A DNA stretch of 64,000 nucleotides, taken from positions 375,001-439,000 of the forward strand of contig JAANBB010000002.1 in assembly GCA_014621425.1 (NCBI GenBank). Reading direction: 5' to 3'. Under the pieces are notes generated by a model. It was not told where the DNA came from and ran no database searches. It saw nothing but the letters and a program-made list of their open reading frames with translations. Origin of the DNA: Cylindrodendrum hubeiense (Eukaryota; Ascomycota; Sordariomycetes; Hypocreales; Nectriaceae). Below are positions 22,805-34,800 of the stretch, one piece after another; position 1 is the stretch's first letter; every line of letters begins with the position of its first letter. The translations under genes were made by a program, and so were the position numbers.

Positions 22805-23640
22805 TATTTGTTGATAGTCGGTATTTACTCTTAGAACAGAATTACTCGTCGCCAAAGAGCATATGAGATTTTGTAAAGAGATAAATCCCTCAAAATGTAT
22901 GGCTCATGATATCATTGGGCGGTCTACTACGGCAAATTGACAATGTTGTGGGTCAAAGGTGTGATGTTGAGTTGCTGTTTTAGGTATGCTCGAAGGATTT
23001 GCCCGTGGCCGAATCAAGGTGACGTCAGAAGGATTTATAATAGCCAACTGTTGCTATAGGGTAGGGTAGGTGCCCACGATGTTAACCACTCGTCGCATTG
23101 CCAGGGGATAGTGGCTATTCCATGTCAAATTCAGCCACGTAACTCATCCAACCGTGATAACCAGCTGGTTGAATCTTGAACTGATTGTTGATTGGAAGAT
23201 GCTCAAGCGGAGGTGATCCCAGAATGCCAACTCGGACACCATGGATGCCTCAATTGTCTACCACGCCCTCATCAACTGGACCACACGTGCTGGCAACTGG
23301 ACCGTGCTTCGTGCTATGTCTTACTTATTCTCTTACCGTCCAACTAAAACCACGGGAAGAAAAGGCCCGAACGTCTGTAGCGGAAGCCTAGCGCTTCTTC
23401 CATCTTACCCCGCCCTAGCGCTTACAGGCTGTCGCAGAGCTCAAAGAATCCTGCTGTTCATGCAAAATTTGACCCATCGCCAACTCAAAGACAGCGAGAC
23501 TCCATATCCTCTCCTCTAATTTCCGCGTCCTGAAATCGCGGCAGAGGAGCATAGACGACAATATATCCTGTTGCACCGACAGAGAACGACCCCTGCCTTG
23601 ATAGTAGCGTATACATTGGGCAGCCCAAGTACAGACCAGC
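22805..23640. other. divergent spacer
   Basis: Upstream regions of the methyltransferase and the RhoGEF. A 92-codon frame at 23241-23519 and its shadows show no domain or intron support. Confidence 0.45.
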
Positions 23641-25482
23641 ATGCGTTATATTCTACCTGCCAGTCAGCTCTCGGGCACAGCAGCGGATGCTGTCTCGATT
23701 GCGCCCCAGAACTCTCTTGAAATATCCTTTGCAGTTTCCTCGCCCGAAAGTGTCTCTCAGCTCAACAGTCCCATCTTGGTCACCTCAAACACAACCAAGC
23801 AACAGGTCGATGCTCCCCGCTCTGTCCACCAAATCTGTGTCTCCCTAAAGCAGCGCCTGACACAGGTCCCTGGATTCCACCAGTTCATCGAGCAGCTCGA
23901 TGAGGTGGACCTCATTAATTCCTTACGGAATCTCTTCCGCGAGGGTTATCCCCTCCTCACGATATACAACTCACTGCACCCTTCAAAGGAATTAAGGGTT
24001 CAAGATTACACAGCTACTGAAGCCGAGAAGTCCGAGATTGCCATCTTTCAATTTATCCAAGCCTGTAGAGAGGAGCTCAATGTGCCGCCATCGGATCGCT
24101 TCGTCATTGCAGACTTAGTAGGCAATGACACAAGTCGCTTTGTCAAGGTCAGTTGCGAGAATTTTAATTCCTTGCATAGGTACTTAAAATGGCCTAATCA
24201 TGAATTATAGGTAGTCCATGTCATCAACTATTACATCCTAGACCTCGCTGAGAAGCGCGGCTACCTTATACGTCGACAACAGCATGTTGAAGAAAAGCGA
24301 CCAGGCACATGCACCGGCTCGCAGATCACTCCACGAGATCATATTGTAAAAGAGTTGGTTGACACAGAGCGCAAGTATTTTGAGGCCTTGGAGCATTTAT
24401 ATGACCTCAAAAAGACTCTGGAAAACATGGCTACTATTCCGAGCGAAATGATTGACCAAATATTTCTCAACATCGACGCAATCATACATTTCCAGCGCCG
24501 TTTTCTGACCCAAATCGAGGTCACGAATAAGATGCCCACGCCCAAACAACAATGGGGATCTCCTTTTGTGATGTATGAAGATGAGTTTGACGTCTACCAG
24601 AAATTTGTTTCCAACAGCCGTGACGCTGCTCGGATCATCAAGAACGTATTTGATCAGATTCAACTCTCCGAACACCCCCTTACAGCTGACATATATATTC
24701 TCGATGGTTCCTTACTAAGACCTTTATCGCGACTGGCAAAATATCCGCTCCTGCTCAAAGTATATTAACCCACAGCGAATGTGTTCTGAATAGCTAGCTG
24801 ATACATCTCATAGGAACTGATCAAGCATGCTGAAAATGAGGAGATGAAGCAAAATTTAATTGCTGGCCACGATGCTGCGGAACGAGTTCTACATAGGCTC
24901 AACGAGGTCATGGATAGGGACCTTCTAGAGGAAGTATTCAAAGATCTTCTTAACCGAATGAACGACTGGAAGAACTACAAGGTGGAGCAGTTTGGAAAGC
25001 TTATACTGCATGGTACTTATGCAATTATTACCACCAAGGTTGATAAACAGAAGGAGGTGAGTCTGAAGCTCTTGGGAATTGGTTCCCAACATTAACGTGA
25101 TGATAGTTCAAAGTCTATCTGTTTGAAAGGATCCTGATTTGCTGCAAAGAAACTTCAACAGATGGTAATGGGAACAATCGCGGGACACGGAATCGAGGCG
25201 ATAAGCGAAAAGAATTCACCAGGCTTCACCTTAAGGGTCGAATCTTCACGGCCAATATCACTGGCATTATACCGACTTCTGAGCCTGGTAGGTATGCTGT
25301 TGTAAACTATTATCGTCTTTGACTAAGTTGGAATAGGTTCACACGCTGTTCAAGTTTCGTGGAAAGCAGATGGAGATAGCACTGAGAATTTCACAATCAA
25401 GTTCAATAACGAAGCGATGATGAAGAAATGGGCGCACGGGCTTGAGGAACAGAGAAAGCAAGCTAACTCAGTGCTTGCTTGA
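23641..25482 (+). CDS. short Cdc24-like Rho guanine nucleotide exchange factor
   Basis: RhoGEF with a Cdc24-type N-terminus, 541 residues. Exons are 23641-24147, 24211-24759, 24814-25056, 25107-25287 and 25337-25482. Residues about 60-170 form the calponin-like CDC24 region (SVHQICVSLKQRLTQVPGF...). The DH catalytic domain starts near 213 (HIVKELVDTERKYFEALEHL) and contains LRPLSRLAKYPLLLK. A PH domain runs from about 410 (GKLILHGTYAIITT) to its closing tryptophan in MKKWAHGLEEQ. Standard Cdc24 proteins are around 850-1000 residues and end in a PB1 domain that binds Bem1; this one stops soon after PH. It should activate a Cdc42/Rac-type GTPase in polarity control but could not be tethered by Bem1. 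Probably a paralogue of the essential gene. Confidence 0.85.
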
Positions 25483-26181
25483 TTCATCTCTGATCTCCAG
25501 CTCATATCTCACATCTCAGACGCATTGTTGCCATGCCATCACTGGGTTGCCTTCTCAGTCGTTGTTGGGTTCTTCTCGTTTCGTTGTATCCTATTTATTT
25601 AATAGTTAGAAAGGGTAACTGAGTGTTTGATTGAACTGTCCTGGCACATGAAGGTTATTCCTAGTGAACAAAGCTTCTCCATCTCCCAGCCTTTCAGATA
25701 AAACAAGGCCATTTCAGAGTACCACGCTCATGTGATTATGGGTTGGAGAGCGCAGAGTGGGACACGTTCCTAGACACCATTGGCTATTCCCGAATCCACC
25801 TTGGTCCAATGAGTGACGCCTCTCATAATGCCATAGGGCCACCAACCACATCGCGAGGTTGAGCAATCGCAGAGGACTGCGTTTCGGAAGGATGAAAGAC
25901 CAACCACAGCGCGGGATTGAGGAATCGCAGTGGACTGCGTTTTGCTGGGATAAACCAATCGCATTGCGCGGGGTTGACCAATCACAGAGCTCTGCGATTC
26001 GCTTCGGTGAAGCATTAAAAGGAACGAGCACCAGCACAATTCCCTTGATCCTCTTCAATAACAAGTTCCATGGGGCATTTGACATTCTTCTTCATTGTAT
26101 TGTCGGCCCTTTCCAATTGGTCTTCTGGCCACTCATGTTGCATTTTACATTGCCCGCTTCAAGGTCTGCACCAACAACACA
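25483..26181. other. spacer with CCAAT-rich tandem repeat
   Basis: Non-coding between the RhoGEF and the next candidate gene. The notable content is the threefold repeat described separately; the rest shows nothing. Confidence 0.5.
25842..26006. repeat. three degenerate ~57-bp tandem repeats with CCAAT and CGCAG..CTGCG motifs
   Basis: Copies start at about 25842, 25900 and 25955. Each has CCAA(C/T)C(A/G)CA, GCG(A/C)G(G)..TTGA(G/C), AATC(G/A)CAG and a small inverted repeat CGCAG-xxGGA-CTGCG; the last is ATCACAGAGCTCTGCGAT. True CCAAT boxes (CCAATCG, CCAATCA, and CCAATGAG at 25806) occur, as bound by the HAP/CBF complex. Spacing fits a promoter element array upstream of the gene at 26182. Confidence 0.6.
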
Positions 26182-27008
26182 ATGCAGCCATTTCACAAAA
26201 GCTCCCTAGACCCCAATTCGGTGGACACAGAGACACCAACGGGCCAAGTCAGCCCAGAAAACGCTCCCGCACACAAGAATCTTTCCAGTAGGGTGAGTCA
26301 AAGCCACAGGGCCTGTCCGTTATCTTGCTCCATAGCATCCATCCATGCGGTAGCCTGACATAACTAACCAGTCAATTACCCTCAGGTTTTGGACGCAGGC
26401 CCGGTTACCCGCGAAGATGACCTGGAACGTGGCGCGTTACTCCGAGACATGGACACGGGAGTCGAAGGGCATGATGATGAAGCAATGCATTATCTAACCC
26501 AAGGGGATCTGGATCCCGTACCCGAGGGCGAGGGCCAGCCTGACGCTGACCATGAATTCGAACCATCCTTGCTGTCCTCAGTATTGGCAAACAGGCGGCC
26601 ACTACCGACTATGTCACAAAGCGAATCGTCAGCCACAGGACGGTCATACTCAACACCATATCATTCAACCTCACACGCCAGAGCGCAAATGACAACAGCA
26701 ACCTCTTGTATCAGGGCCCCTAGCTTATTCCCAAGAAACTATGAGTTCTCATGGTACCGCTCTTGCCTACTTTTCGCCGGCGACCCGCTTGATATTGTCA
26801 GAGCTGATGAGAAAGGATCATCCAGAGCCAGCCAGAACTCAAAAATCGCATCTACGACGCCTCATATATGCCATCCCCCATCCCAAGTCTGCCGCCTTGA
26901 TGGTCACGAGACTCGACACCTTACTTTCGGCAGAGATTTGTTTGGAGTTGGTGGTTCAGCCAAATCCTGGACTACAAGTAGAGTGGACTGGAATTTGGAG
27001 CTATCTGT
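26182..27008 (+). CDS. hypothetical gene, exon structure unresolved
   Basis: Candidate gene with a well-formed first part: exon 26182-26292 (starts MQPFHKSSLDPNSVDTETP), a GTGAGT...CCCTCAG intron, then an exon from 26386 that is acidic (DLERGALLRDMDTGVEGHDDEAMHYL). From 26693 a second frame reads sensibly to 27008 (SPATRLILSELMRKDHPEPA... LVVQPNPGLQVEW). A 118-nt intron (donor 26581, acceptor 26698) would join them in frame, but the first frame also stays open to 27078, so the choice is open. No domain is recognised. It may instead supply the N-terminus of the C2H2 gene that follows, since a perfect TACTAAC branch site and CCCCAG acceptor lie at 27044-27069. Treat boundaries as provisional. 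Confidence 0.35.
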
Positions 27009-27140
27009 AGCAGGTTTAGCCCCCAAGATCAACTTCTGTTGTGAAGAGATACTAACAAAAAGACCCCAGGTTCCATAGAGGTCGATATTTTGAGGGAGCG
27101 AACCATCTATCATATAGTCACCTTGCTTGTTGACCACTTT

Positions 27141-28319
27141 ATGAGGTCCTGCGCACCGCAAAGAACCGAGAAACAGAACCATACCGCGCAGAATTCCCAT
27201 GAATATTCCGTGGGTCGCGATTCGGGAAGAACGAAAGGAAACCATCACAAGTCAGCTAAAAAGTCGATCATACCCAACAAAGACTCTAGAGAGAGCGAAG
27301 ACGAAGACTCTGGAGAGAGGAGACAAGGGTCAGATCGTACAGCACACTCAAAAAGTACACTCCATCTTGCTTGCCCATACGCAAGATGGAACTTGCAGAG
27401 GCATAGAAACTGCGTGAGAAGATTATCCACCATAAGCCACGTGAAGGATCACCTCAGAACGAAGCACTATTCACGTCACTGTACGAAATGTTGGACGATT
27501 TATGGTAAGGGCAATACCGAACACCATGCCTGTGCTGGCAAGCGCCCCTTACCAGTCGGATTCATCACAAAGGAAAAGCTCAGAGATATCAATAAGCGTG
27601 CTGATAAGAGGAAGCCCCATGAAGAGCAATGGCAGCGCCTTTACCGAGTTATCTTCCCACACCAAGAACGGTGCCACGAGCCTTTCTGGGATGTTGCTGA
27701 AGTAGAGAGAATGATTCAAGCGCACGACTTCTTCCATTCTCCAACAGCTCAGGATCTCTTGGGGAACGAACTTGAACAATCGGTGCTTCAAGACGAGAAT
27801 ATAACCGGATTCCATCACATCATTTATGAGCGGTATCTCCCACTATGCTTTGCGCAGGACACTTTCAGCAGTGAACAAAACTATCCTACCGACGTGCCGG
27901 GAGGGTCAAGACACCATAATGATCAAACAGCTGAGCCAGTTTACGCTAGCCAAAGCCTGGATCTCAATGAGAGTAACATTGCTGTTTCATATGCCATGGG
28001 CAGCCCTATCTTGCAACACGCTTCTGATCCAGCCGCGATTATCCAGGCGTTTCCTGTTCTAGGATTTGATGAAAACGTTGCATCAACACTAAGAACAGTT
28101 GATAGTCACCTGAGCTTCGAAGGCCTTGGCAACTGGGTACCTCCAAACACCACCGAAAATTGGGGCCAAGAGCTTGCTGGATTTGAGACTGATATTTTGG
28201 ACGCCTCTATGAACTGTCTTGAGCTTGAACCTTTGATAGACGATGCATTCTTCCTTCCACTCCCCGATGCGGAGGATGCAGCGCTTGGGATTGGGAAGGC
28301 GGACGGATTTCTGACGTGA
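27141..28319 (+). CDS. fungal C2H2-type zinc-finger protein
   Basis: At least 393 residues from the ATG at 27141; the frame is open further upstream to 27090 and may continue into an earlier exon. After a basic Ser/Lys/Glu-rich N-terminus, residues about 75-135 match a finger module common in fungal nuclear and NLR-associated proteins: ACPYARWNLQRHRNC, then ISHVKDHLRTKHY, then HCTKCWTIY with HHAC. Next comes the conserved tail EEQWQRLYRVIFPHQ. The long acidic C-terminal half (DLNESNIAV... LELEPLIDDAFFLPLPDAEDA) looks like an activation region. Likely DNA- or RNA-binding regulator; target unknown. It lies 3.6 kb from the NLR gene on the opposite strand. Confidence 0.75.
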   Translation: MRSCAPQRTEKQNHTAQNSHEYSVGRDSGRTKGNHHKSAKKSIIPNKDSRESEDEDSGERRQGSDRTAHSKSTLHLACPYARWNLQRHRNCVRRLSTISHVKDHLRTKHYSRHCTKCWTIYGKGNTEHHACAGKRPLPVGFITKEKLRDINKRADKRKPHEEQWQRLYRVIFPHQERCHEPFWDVAEVERMIQAHDFFHSPTAQDLLGNELEQSVLQDENITGFHHIIYERYLPLCFAQDTFSSEQNYPTDVPGGSRHHNDQTAEPVYASQSLDLNESNIAVSYAMGSPILQHASDPAAIIQAFPVLGFDENVASTLRTVDSHLSFEGLGNWVPPNTTENWGQELAGFETDILDASMNCLELEPLIDDAFFLPLPDAEDAALGIGKADGFLT

Positions 28320-29421
28320 TATTTTATCCCAACTCGGGACATATTACTGTTCAATAGACAAAACTACGTGTGGCACTTTGAAGAATCTATCACGTTTCAA
28401 GAACTGTTGTATGATAGTCAATGTGTAGGGATAGGCTTTGATGTTCCTAACATAACACATAACTCTCTCTTATGAACTCCAGAAACTAAATAGACAATGA
28501 CTCTTTCTCGTGAGAATTCATACCAATTTGCTGTGACCTGATGTACTGATATGATGTCTACTTATCCAGAAAGGAGTAATTATTTTCATCTGATCATCAT
28601 TATCCGTGACGCTTTCCGAATCTATTGTGTAACGCACCACTTTGAGGAATCGAGCTCGCTCTGAACGTCATATCCGTATAATGACACAGCCCCATTGACG
28701 CCGATTTTAAACAATGAATGTTAGCTCGATGGTGGTCGGGAAGATTAAGGTCACTCCACACCCGCAAGTCAGTTTAATGCAAGGATTACACCATCAAATA
28801 GCTGACGTGTTGATACTGAATGAAGGTGGACGCCCAAAGACAGACTGGACTTAGCGCTTGGGCACGCACATTCGATATTGTCGCGCATTTGCGTCTGAAA
28901 TCCTCGTCAAGGCGCCGCTGCCCGCCCAGGTAAGATGCCTCATAGCTGTCATGCTGTTATTAGATCTGGAATCGTTCGATTCAGACAGGCACGGAATGGC
29001 AAGTACGTATAGTCTACGTAAGTATGTGCCTTGCTCTTGGCGGGAGGTGTAATTTTAGCGTTACATTATGGTATTGTGGGGAGGGTATTGATGAAGCACA
29101 CAGTCCTCAATCATTCCGCCCTGATAATCCCGTATACGAGAAAATGTTCGCCATGTGGATCGTTTTGACCAGGCCTAACAAACCATATCAATTGAACTGG
29201 CCGGGATTGTCTGCACTATTGATTTACGTCCACCTTTTTGGAGTGGCGCTCAATAGTTTGCCAGCGCCAATCCTTAGAGGGTAATTCCGATAGTTAGTGT
29301 ATACGCTAGCACAGGCCTCACCTCATGTGTGAATTCCATATTTAAGGCTAATTCCCATTTACTTAAATGAATCACACCAGAGACTCTTTCATCTGAAAAG
29401 AGTCGACGCAACCTTTTAGCC
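28320..29421. other. intergenic, no gene seen
   Basis: AT-rich, with only short chance frames (28858-29052, 29024-29284). Promoter of the mucin-like secreted protein lies at its right end. Confidence 0.45.
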
Positions 29422-30683
29422 ATGGCATCGTGGAAATACCTCGTGGCACTTGTCGCGGTCCTTCTCTGTCAGGAGGTCAGTACAGGCCCATGCAAGCCGA
29501 GCCTTTCGTCTTCTGTCACAATTGCGACAACACCAAGCGATGGCACAACGACAACAGTCGACTCATCAACCCCCAGCATCATCCATTCCGAATCGTCCAC
29601 CTCCGACAGCACTGAGTTATCTATCGAGTCATCTACGACCTCCGAATCGACCACCACCGATAGCACTGTGTTATCTATCGAGTCCTCTACTACTCTCACG
29701 ACCCAACAGACTACATCAACTGCAGAGACGACCACAGAGTTGACCACAGAGTCGACCACAGAGTCGACCACAGAGTCGACCACAGAGTCAACATCCCAAG
29801 AGACCACAGCAAGCTCAACGACATCTGAGCAACCAGAACCTACCAGTTTCGGTGTCGTCATCAATGGCGGCTTCGAAGATAGAGCTGAAAATGGGGAATA
29901 CACTGGATCGCCGTGGACGCTAGGTAGAGGTGTCACCGTCGTCAATGATCCTGCCTACTCTCACTCTGGGACCCGTTCTATGTAAGAACCCCCCGCCTTC
30001 CTTCGTATTCGATCTAGAGCTAATGGAACGTCTGCAGTAAGATACAACTGCCAACACCTGCTGGTGTTGGTGGCGTGACCCCGCTCAATCAATATATCTC
30101 TGGTCTGGACAAAACAAAGAGATACGTGTTCGATTATTGGTTGGCATTCACAGATCTTCAAAATTTCGGACCCAGCGGCGGCGGGGTCCAATTCGACACC
30201 TACGTTGCGAATATGGGAGTTGAATTAAGCGCCCTCAAGCCTGCGACACCAGCAAACCAATACTTTCGCAGAAGAATCGGGATCTATAGCTCGAGCTCGC
30301 AGGGCTCGTTGCTGTTTCGCATAAGCGTGGTTCCGCCGACCGGCCAGACTGAGATAAGGATCGACGACATCAGTGTCAAGGAGTACGACCCGCCATGTTC
30401 ACTCATCAGCCAACCGCCGGAGGGTCTTATCTGTGGTAGTCGAGGCTATGTGGGGAGCCAAGCGAATGCCTACAGCCTTTATAAATTGGCGTATGGTCTC
30501 CCTTTTGAGGACTGCGCTCAAGAGTGCAAGTTGGACCCAGAGTGTCGCATATTTATCTACAATGGCAGTTTAGGGGCTGGATGGTGCGGTACTTACTCTG
30601 GGACGAAGGAAGAGATTGGTTTCGTGGAAGATTCAATCCAGAACAACAAATACTACGAGCCGGGGTGTTGGACTTGTAAATAA
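29422..30683 (+). CDS. secreted mucin-like protein with CBM-like and Apple/PAN-like regions
   Basis: Extracellular protein of 401 residues, exons 29422-29981 and 30038-30683. A signal peptide (MASWKYLVALVAVLLCQEVSTG) is followed by a Ser/Thr-rich stalk at about 27-145 (likely heavily O-glycosylated) with tandem TTES units. Residues about 148-315 begin NGGFED and end EIRIDDISVKEY, the outline of a beta-sandwich carbohydrate-binding-like module. The C-terminal ~85 residues carry six cysteines (CSLIS, LICGS, EDCAQEC, ECRIF, WCGTY, CWTC region) in an Apple/PAN-like pattern. There is no catalytic motif and no GPI signal. Probably an adhesin or cell-wall/matrix protein. Domain names are by pattern only. 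Confidence 0.82.
29730..29789 (+). repeat. 12-bp coding minisatellite (TTES repeat)
   Basis: Five tandem copies of GACCACAGAGT(C/T) encode repeated Thr-Thr-Glu-Ser within the Ser/Thr stalk. Copies 2-5 are identical, suggesting recent copy-number change. Confidence 0.85.
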
Positions 30684-31883
30684 TGGGCGTGGGGGCGGGC
30701 AAAGGGAGTCTGCTGTGGAACAGCGTCAGCGTGAAGTACCCACACTCACCACCGTCAAGCAGATAGATGCTGTGGGCGACAAGTTTAGATTAATATGGTA
30801 AACGGATTGTAAACTTAGGGGGATTCTGCGTATGAGAATGCTTCGTCTAGCTACATCTAGTACAAGCGTATCACTAAATAGTGAGAGAATTAAATACGAA
30901 GTAAACAATAACATGGTACTAGTGCCCTGAGAGAATAACTACAGCGGTATTGAACGAGGAGTAGCATTATCCGATATTGTCTATAATATTAAGTTATACT
31001 ATACCCACTTCTGGAGTTAGATTACTGTACTCTACATTTCCCTACTCCTCAATTAGTTAAGCAGTTACTAGGAATCATTTCTTAAGCCAAATCTGAAGGC
31101 CTAACTTTGTTGCATAGCCAAGCTTCTTGGACTCTGGAGTAAGACACTGCTACGGATTGCGAAATAACGGGTGAAAGCTTTCGTCGCCATCAGAGAAAAA
31201 TGTTCGCACGTGCTTTAGTTGCCTTAATCTAGGCCATTGCCACCATTCAGTTTTGTTGTATTATTATTCTTCGATGATCAGCGATCGTTAGTAGAGTTGC
31301 AAATCACGCAACACCGATATATTTATCTGCACATGTCACTATTTAGCTTTTAGTACGGGTTTGCGCTGAGATGGAGAGAAAGCCTCAAGCGAAGGCGTCA
31401 ATGCTACTGTTGGCTCCTTGCTGTCATGAAATCCTCTGCTCTGTTACACATGCTCCTCTTCGGTGACGGAGAATCATGTTAACAGGCTTGGCTAGAGTTC
31501 AATTAAGATTTCGGAGTTTTACTGGAATCTCGGGAGTATTGGCCCACATATAGTGAATGTCAAGTTCTAAACAGGACTACGGCGCTTCGGAGAAGTTTCT
31601 GAGCTAATTGGATCTCCAGATACAGACATTGTCACATTTCGAGACGTCTTCATATTGCCCACGGAGCATATGACTCATAACCTGAATGTTAAAATGATTG
31701 AGTTCTTAATGGAACAATCACTTCCGCTTGAAGCGTAACCATTGCGGACCGTTCCAACTGGTATTGAGATGTTCACGGAGGCTTCAAAGACGCTATCCTT
31801 AAAGCAACTGGTGGCTTTAACCACTGGAATTTCGAGCAAATACCCAATGCAGAAGCGGGAAAAAACCCTGGAATTAAATGTTA
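30684..31883. other. AT-rich spacer, no gene seen
   Basis: 1.2 kb between the mucin-like gene and the 3' end of the NLR gene. The frames are short and repeatedly interrupted; nothing recognisable. Confidence 0.5.
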
Positions 31884-34800
31884 CTAGTCTTCATAATACA
31901 CTCGGATCGATGCATCCTGAATCCAGCATTGCCAACCTTGATAGTTAGCCCTAGGGATTATGCACAGTCGATCACCTTGCCGCATTGAGTTGATAAAGGA
32001 TTCTGCTTCAGCAGGTTGAGACGATGGGCCATGTGCGTCGGATTGGGGGCTGTGAAAGTTTAGCTTGACCTCTACTATTGATATTGCGCACTTACCCTGA
32101 ATCCACATCCCAGCCGATATTGTAGGTTGTCCAAGTTCCAACATTGAGTAGATTTCGTGTGATCTCAAGCTCTTTGAAAACGTTTCCATCTGCACCGTTA
32201 AGTTAATTTGGAAACCTCTAGGTGAAATACAGAAACTCAAACCTCTCTTGATGACAATTTGAAACGAAGTTTGGCTACCGTGAGACGTTCCTTTATCCCA
32301 CGGATACTTATTCCCATGGTCTGACCACCCTTGATCTTTGCCCGTGATAGAAACAACGATCTTTGACATAGGTACTGTAAAAACATGGTCAGAAACAACA
32401 AATTGAGAAAACCAGGGTTTCTTAGTGTACTCCTCAGAAGAGACATCATAACATACTCTTTGCGGTGGTTGGAATTGGGTCGGATTCCAGATATAATCCA
32501 CTACGGACTCCCAAGAACTTCACCACATGCTGCATCTCTGGAGATTGAAAAGTCATCGCCGTTACCTCATCTCCTACTACCACGGCAGTACTGCGTCTCT
32601 CCGATTGAAGACATTCGATCTCCTTGGGAATGGTATCGTAGTCTGGAACTAGCCGATTTTGGTTCCACAACTTTCTAACGGGGTTCCGGGCAGAAGCAAG
32701 ATCCACGATATGCTGGTTTGCCGCTGAGGGCATCAGAGTGTTTGGATCTCGAGCCCAGATTGCTTCCACCACTTCAGGGTTGCACAACTCTGTACACCAA
32801 CGCAGCGTACCGTCATCTGAAGCACCTCTGTCAACACCGTGGCCGATCAAAACTTTCGCAACCGGATAGAAGCCCAGTTTCGTAGCCTCCACAAGGAGAC
32901 TCTGGTAATTCGCTTGTTTTCTAGATTTGTCCAACTCCTCTCTTCCATACCTCTCCATGGCTGCCCTCACAATGTCAGGGTTACCGGTCTGCACCGCATT
33001 TCGAAGTGGGGTTGAGCCATGTGCAAACATCTCTCTGGCCTGGGAAGAATACTGTAGAAGTAGACTGAAAGGTTTGACCGGGGCGTCATGTTGCAATACG
33101 TCAAGGAGCTTTTCAGCATCCTGGCGAGAAAGATCATTACCAATTATTGGTATAAGCTCCTCAATGCACTGCAATTTTCCTTGAAGAATTGCCTTTCGCC
33201 TATCTTCTGGAATGGATGAATCAGGGGCGGTTGCTGCGGTGGAAATAGGGGTACGCCCTTTGTTATCCTTGAGGAAAAGGAGTTCTCTCCGCTGCTCTAA
33301 ATCCGGTTGCATTGCTGCCACATGGTATGGCCGACCCCATCGGCATGCAACATGAAGTGGTGTCTGACCCTCGTTGTCTTGAATGGAAAGATTTGACTTC
33401 TTGAGAAGAAGTTTGAATCCGTCCGTCCGAGCTAAAACCATGTGTCCTTCATGACGTGCAGCAAGATGTAAGGCACATTCTCCGGAACGGTTTTTGGCAG
33501 ACAGGTCCGGTTCTGCTTCGAGAAGTCGTCGCACCGAGTTAGATGCTCCATTCCAGCATGCCCATGCAGCTACCATCAAGGCTGTGGAATTCTGTTCATT
33601 CCGCAGTTCCAGCAAATCTCGTCCGCCAGGAAAATTGAGTAGTGCACCAATGATTCCCGGTTCATTGGCTTCGGCAGCTTGGTGTAGTGCGCTTGAGCGC
33701 GAGGGGCCAGCACTTCTTAGGAGAAACTCGTGCCCATGTGGCATTGATTTCATGGACTTCAGAATTCTTTGAACAATTTTGAGATTTCCTCGGTGGTTTA
33801 TGTTGCCACATGCATCCATCAAAGGAAGCCGTCCCAGTTTGTCTTCTCTCGAAACCATGCTGTGTCTTTTGATCAATGAGGCGGTCTCCAGTATGGCATC
33901 AACTACCTTGTCATGGCCCGCCATGACAGCAGCTTGGAATGCAGTTACTCCTTCGGGGCCATTTCGCCTATCTGGATCGGCCCCTAGAGAAATCAAGACC
34001 TCGACGATCTCGTAGTGTCCCAATCTGGACGCCATGAAAAGGGGTGTATACTCCACCTGGTCCCAAGATGGATTTTGAAACCCCTCTATATCATTTCCTT
34101 GATTGATCCATTTCTCAGCAGTCACGGGGAGGTTGAATAAAGCGAGAATGTGCAACGCAGATAGCGGAGGCGTTTCGGTATCCAGCTTGTACCACATTGC
34201 GTCTTTCCAAAACCCCAGCTCTTTGAGTTGCCGCTGAATAGCAATAGTAGCTGAGTCAAGAAATCGATCTCGTTCGAGGAGTTTCATTATGTCCAGATTT
34301 GGGAATGGCTCCGCCGGTAACCTTTCGTCTGCTTGCTTCAAATGCCAACCCCAATTGGAGGCTGCGTATTCCAAGAAGGGAGACGCCCCAATAGCTCGTT
34401 TCCATTGGTCCAATGTTCCAGCATCTTCACCAGACTTTCCCATACATCCTAGGCATGTTTTGGCGATGAGGCCATGGGGATTCTCAAAGTGGGTTCCGGT
34501 ATTTCGAGGATTGGTACAGTAGTCCTTGACAGCTTTGTGGATGGAAACAAAATCCGAGCTGGTGCCAATACTAAGGAAGTAAGAAGTCGACTTGATGAGT
34601 GTATCCTTTTTGAAATTGACAAGGTCTGTGTTCTTTGAGTATCTTGAGAATGCGAGTGCATGCTGCAGTTGTCCAAGTTGAAGACCAGACCCCACAGTGT
34701 GAATGATCCACAGAAGGGCTTGTCTGCCTGTTATATTCTCACCGATGCGATCCATAACTCTTCTAATGAGCTCATCAAGGCCATTTGTGAGGTTATCCAA

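Noticed and set aside
23241..23519. Short frame upstream of the RhoGEF
   Set aside because: No homology features, no splice signals, sits in a promoter.
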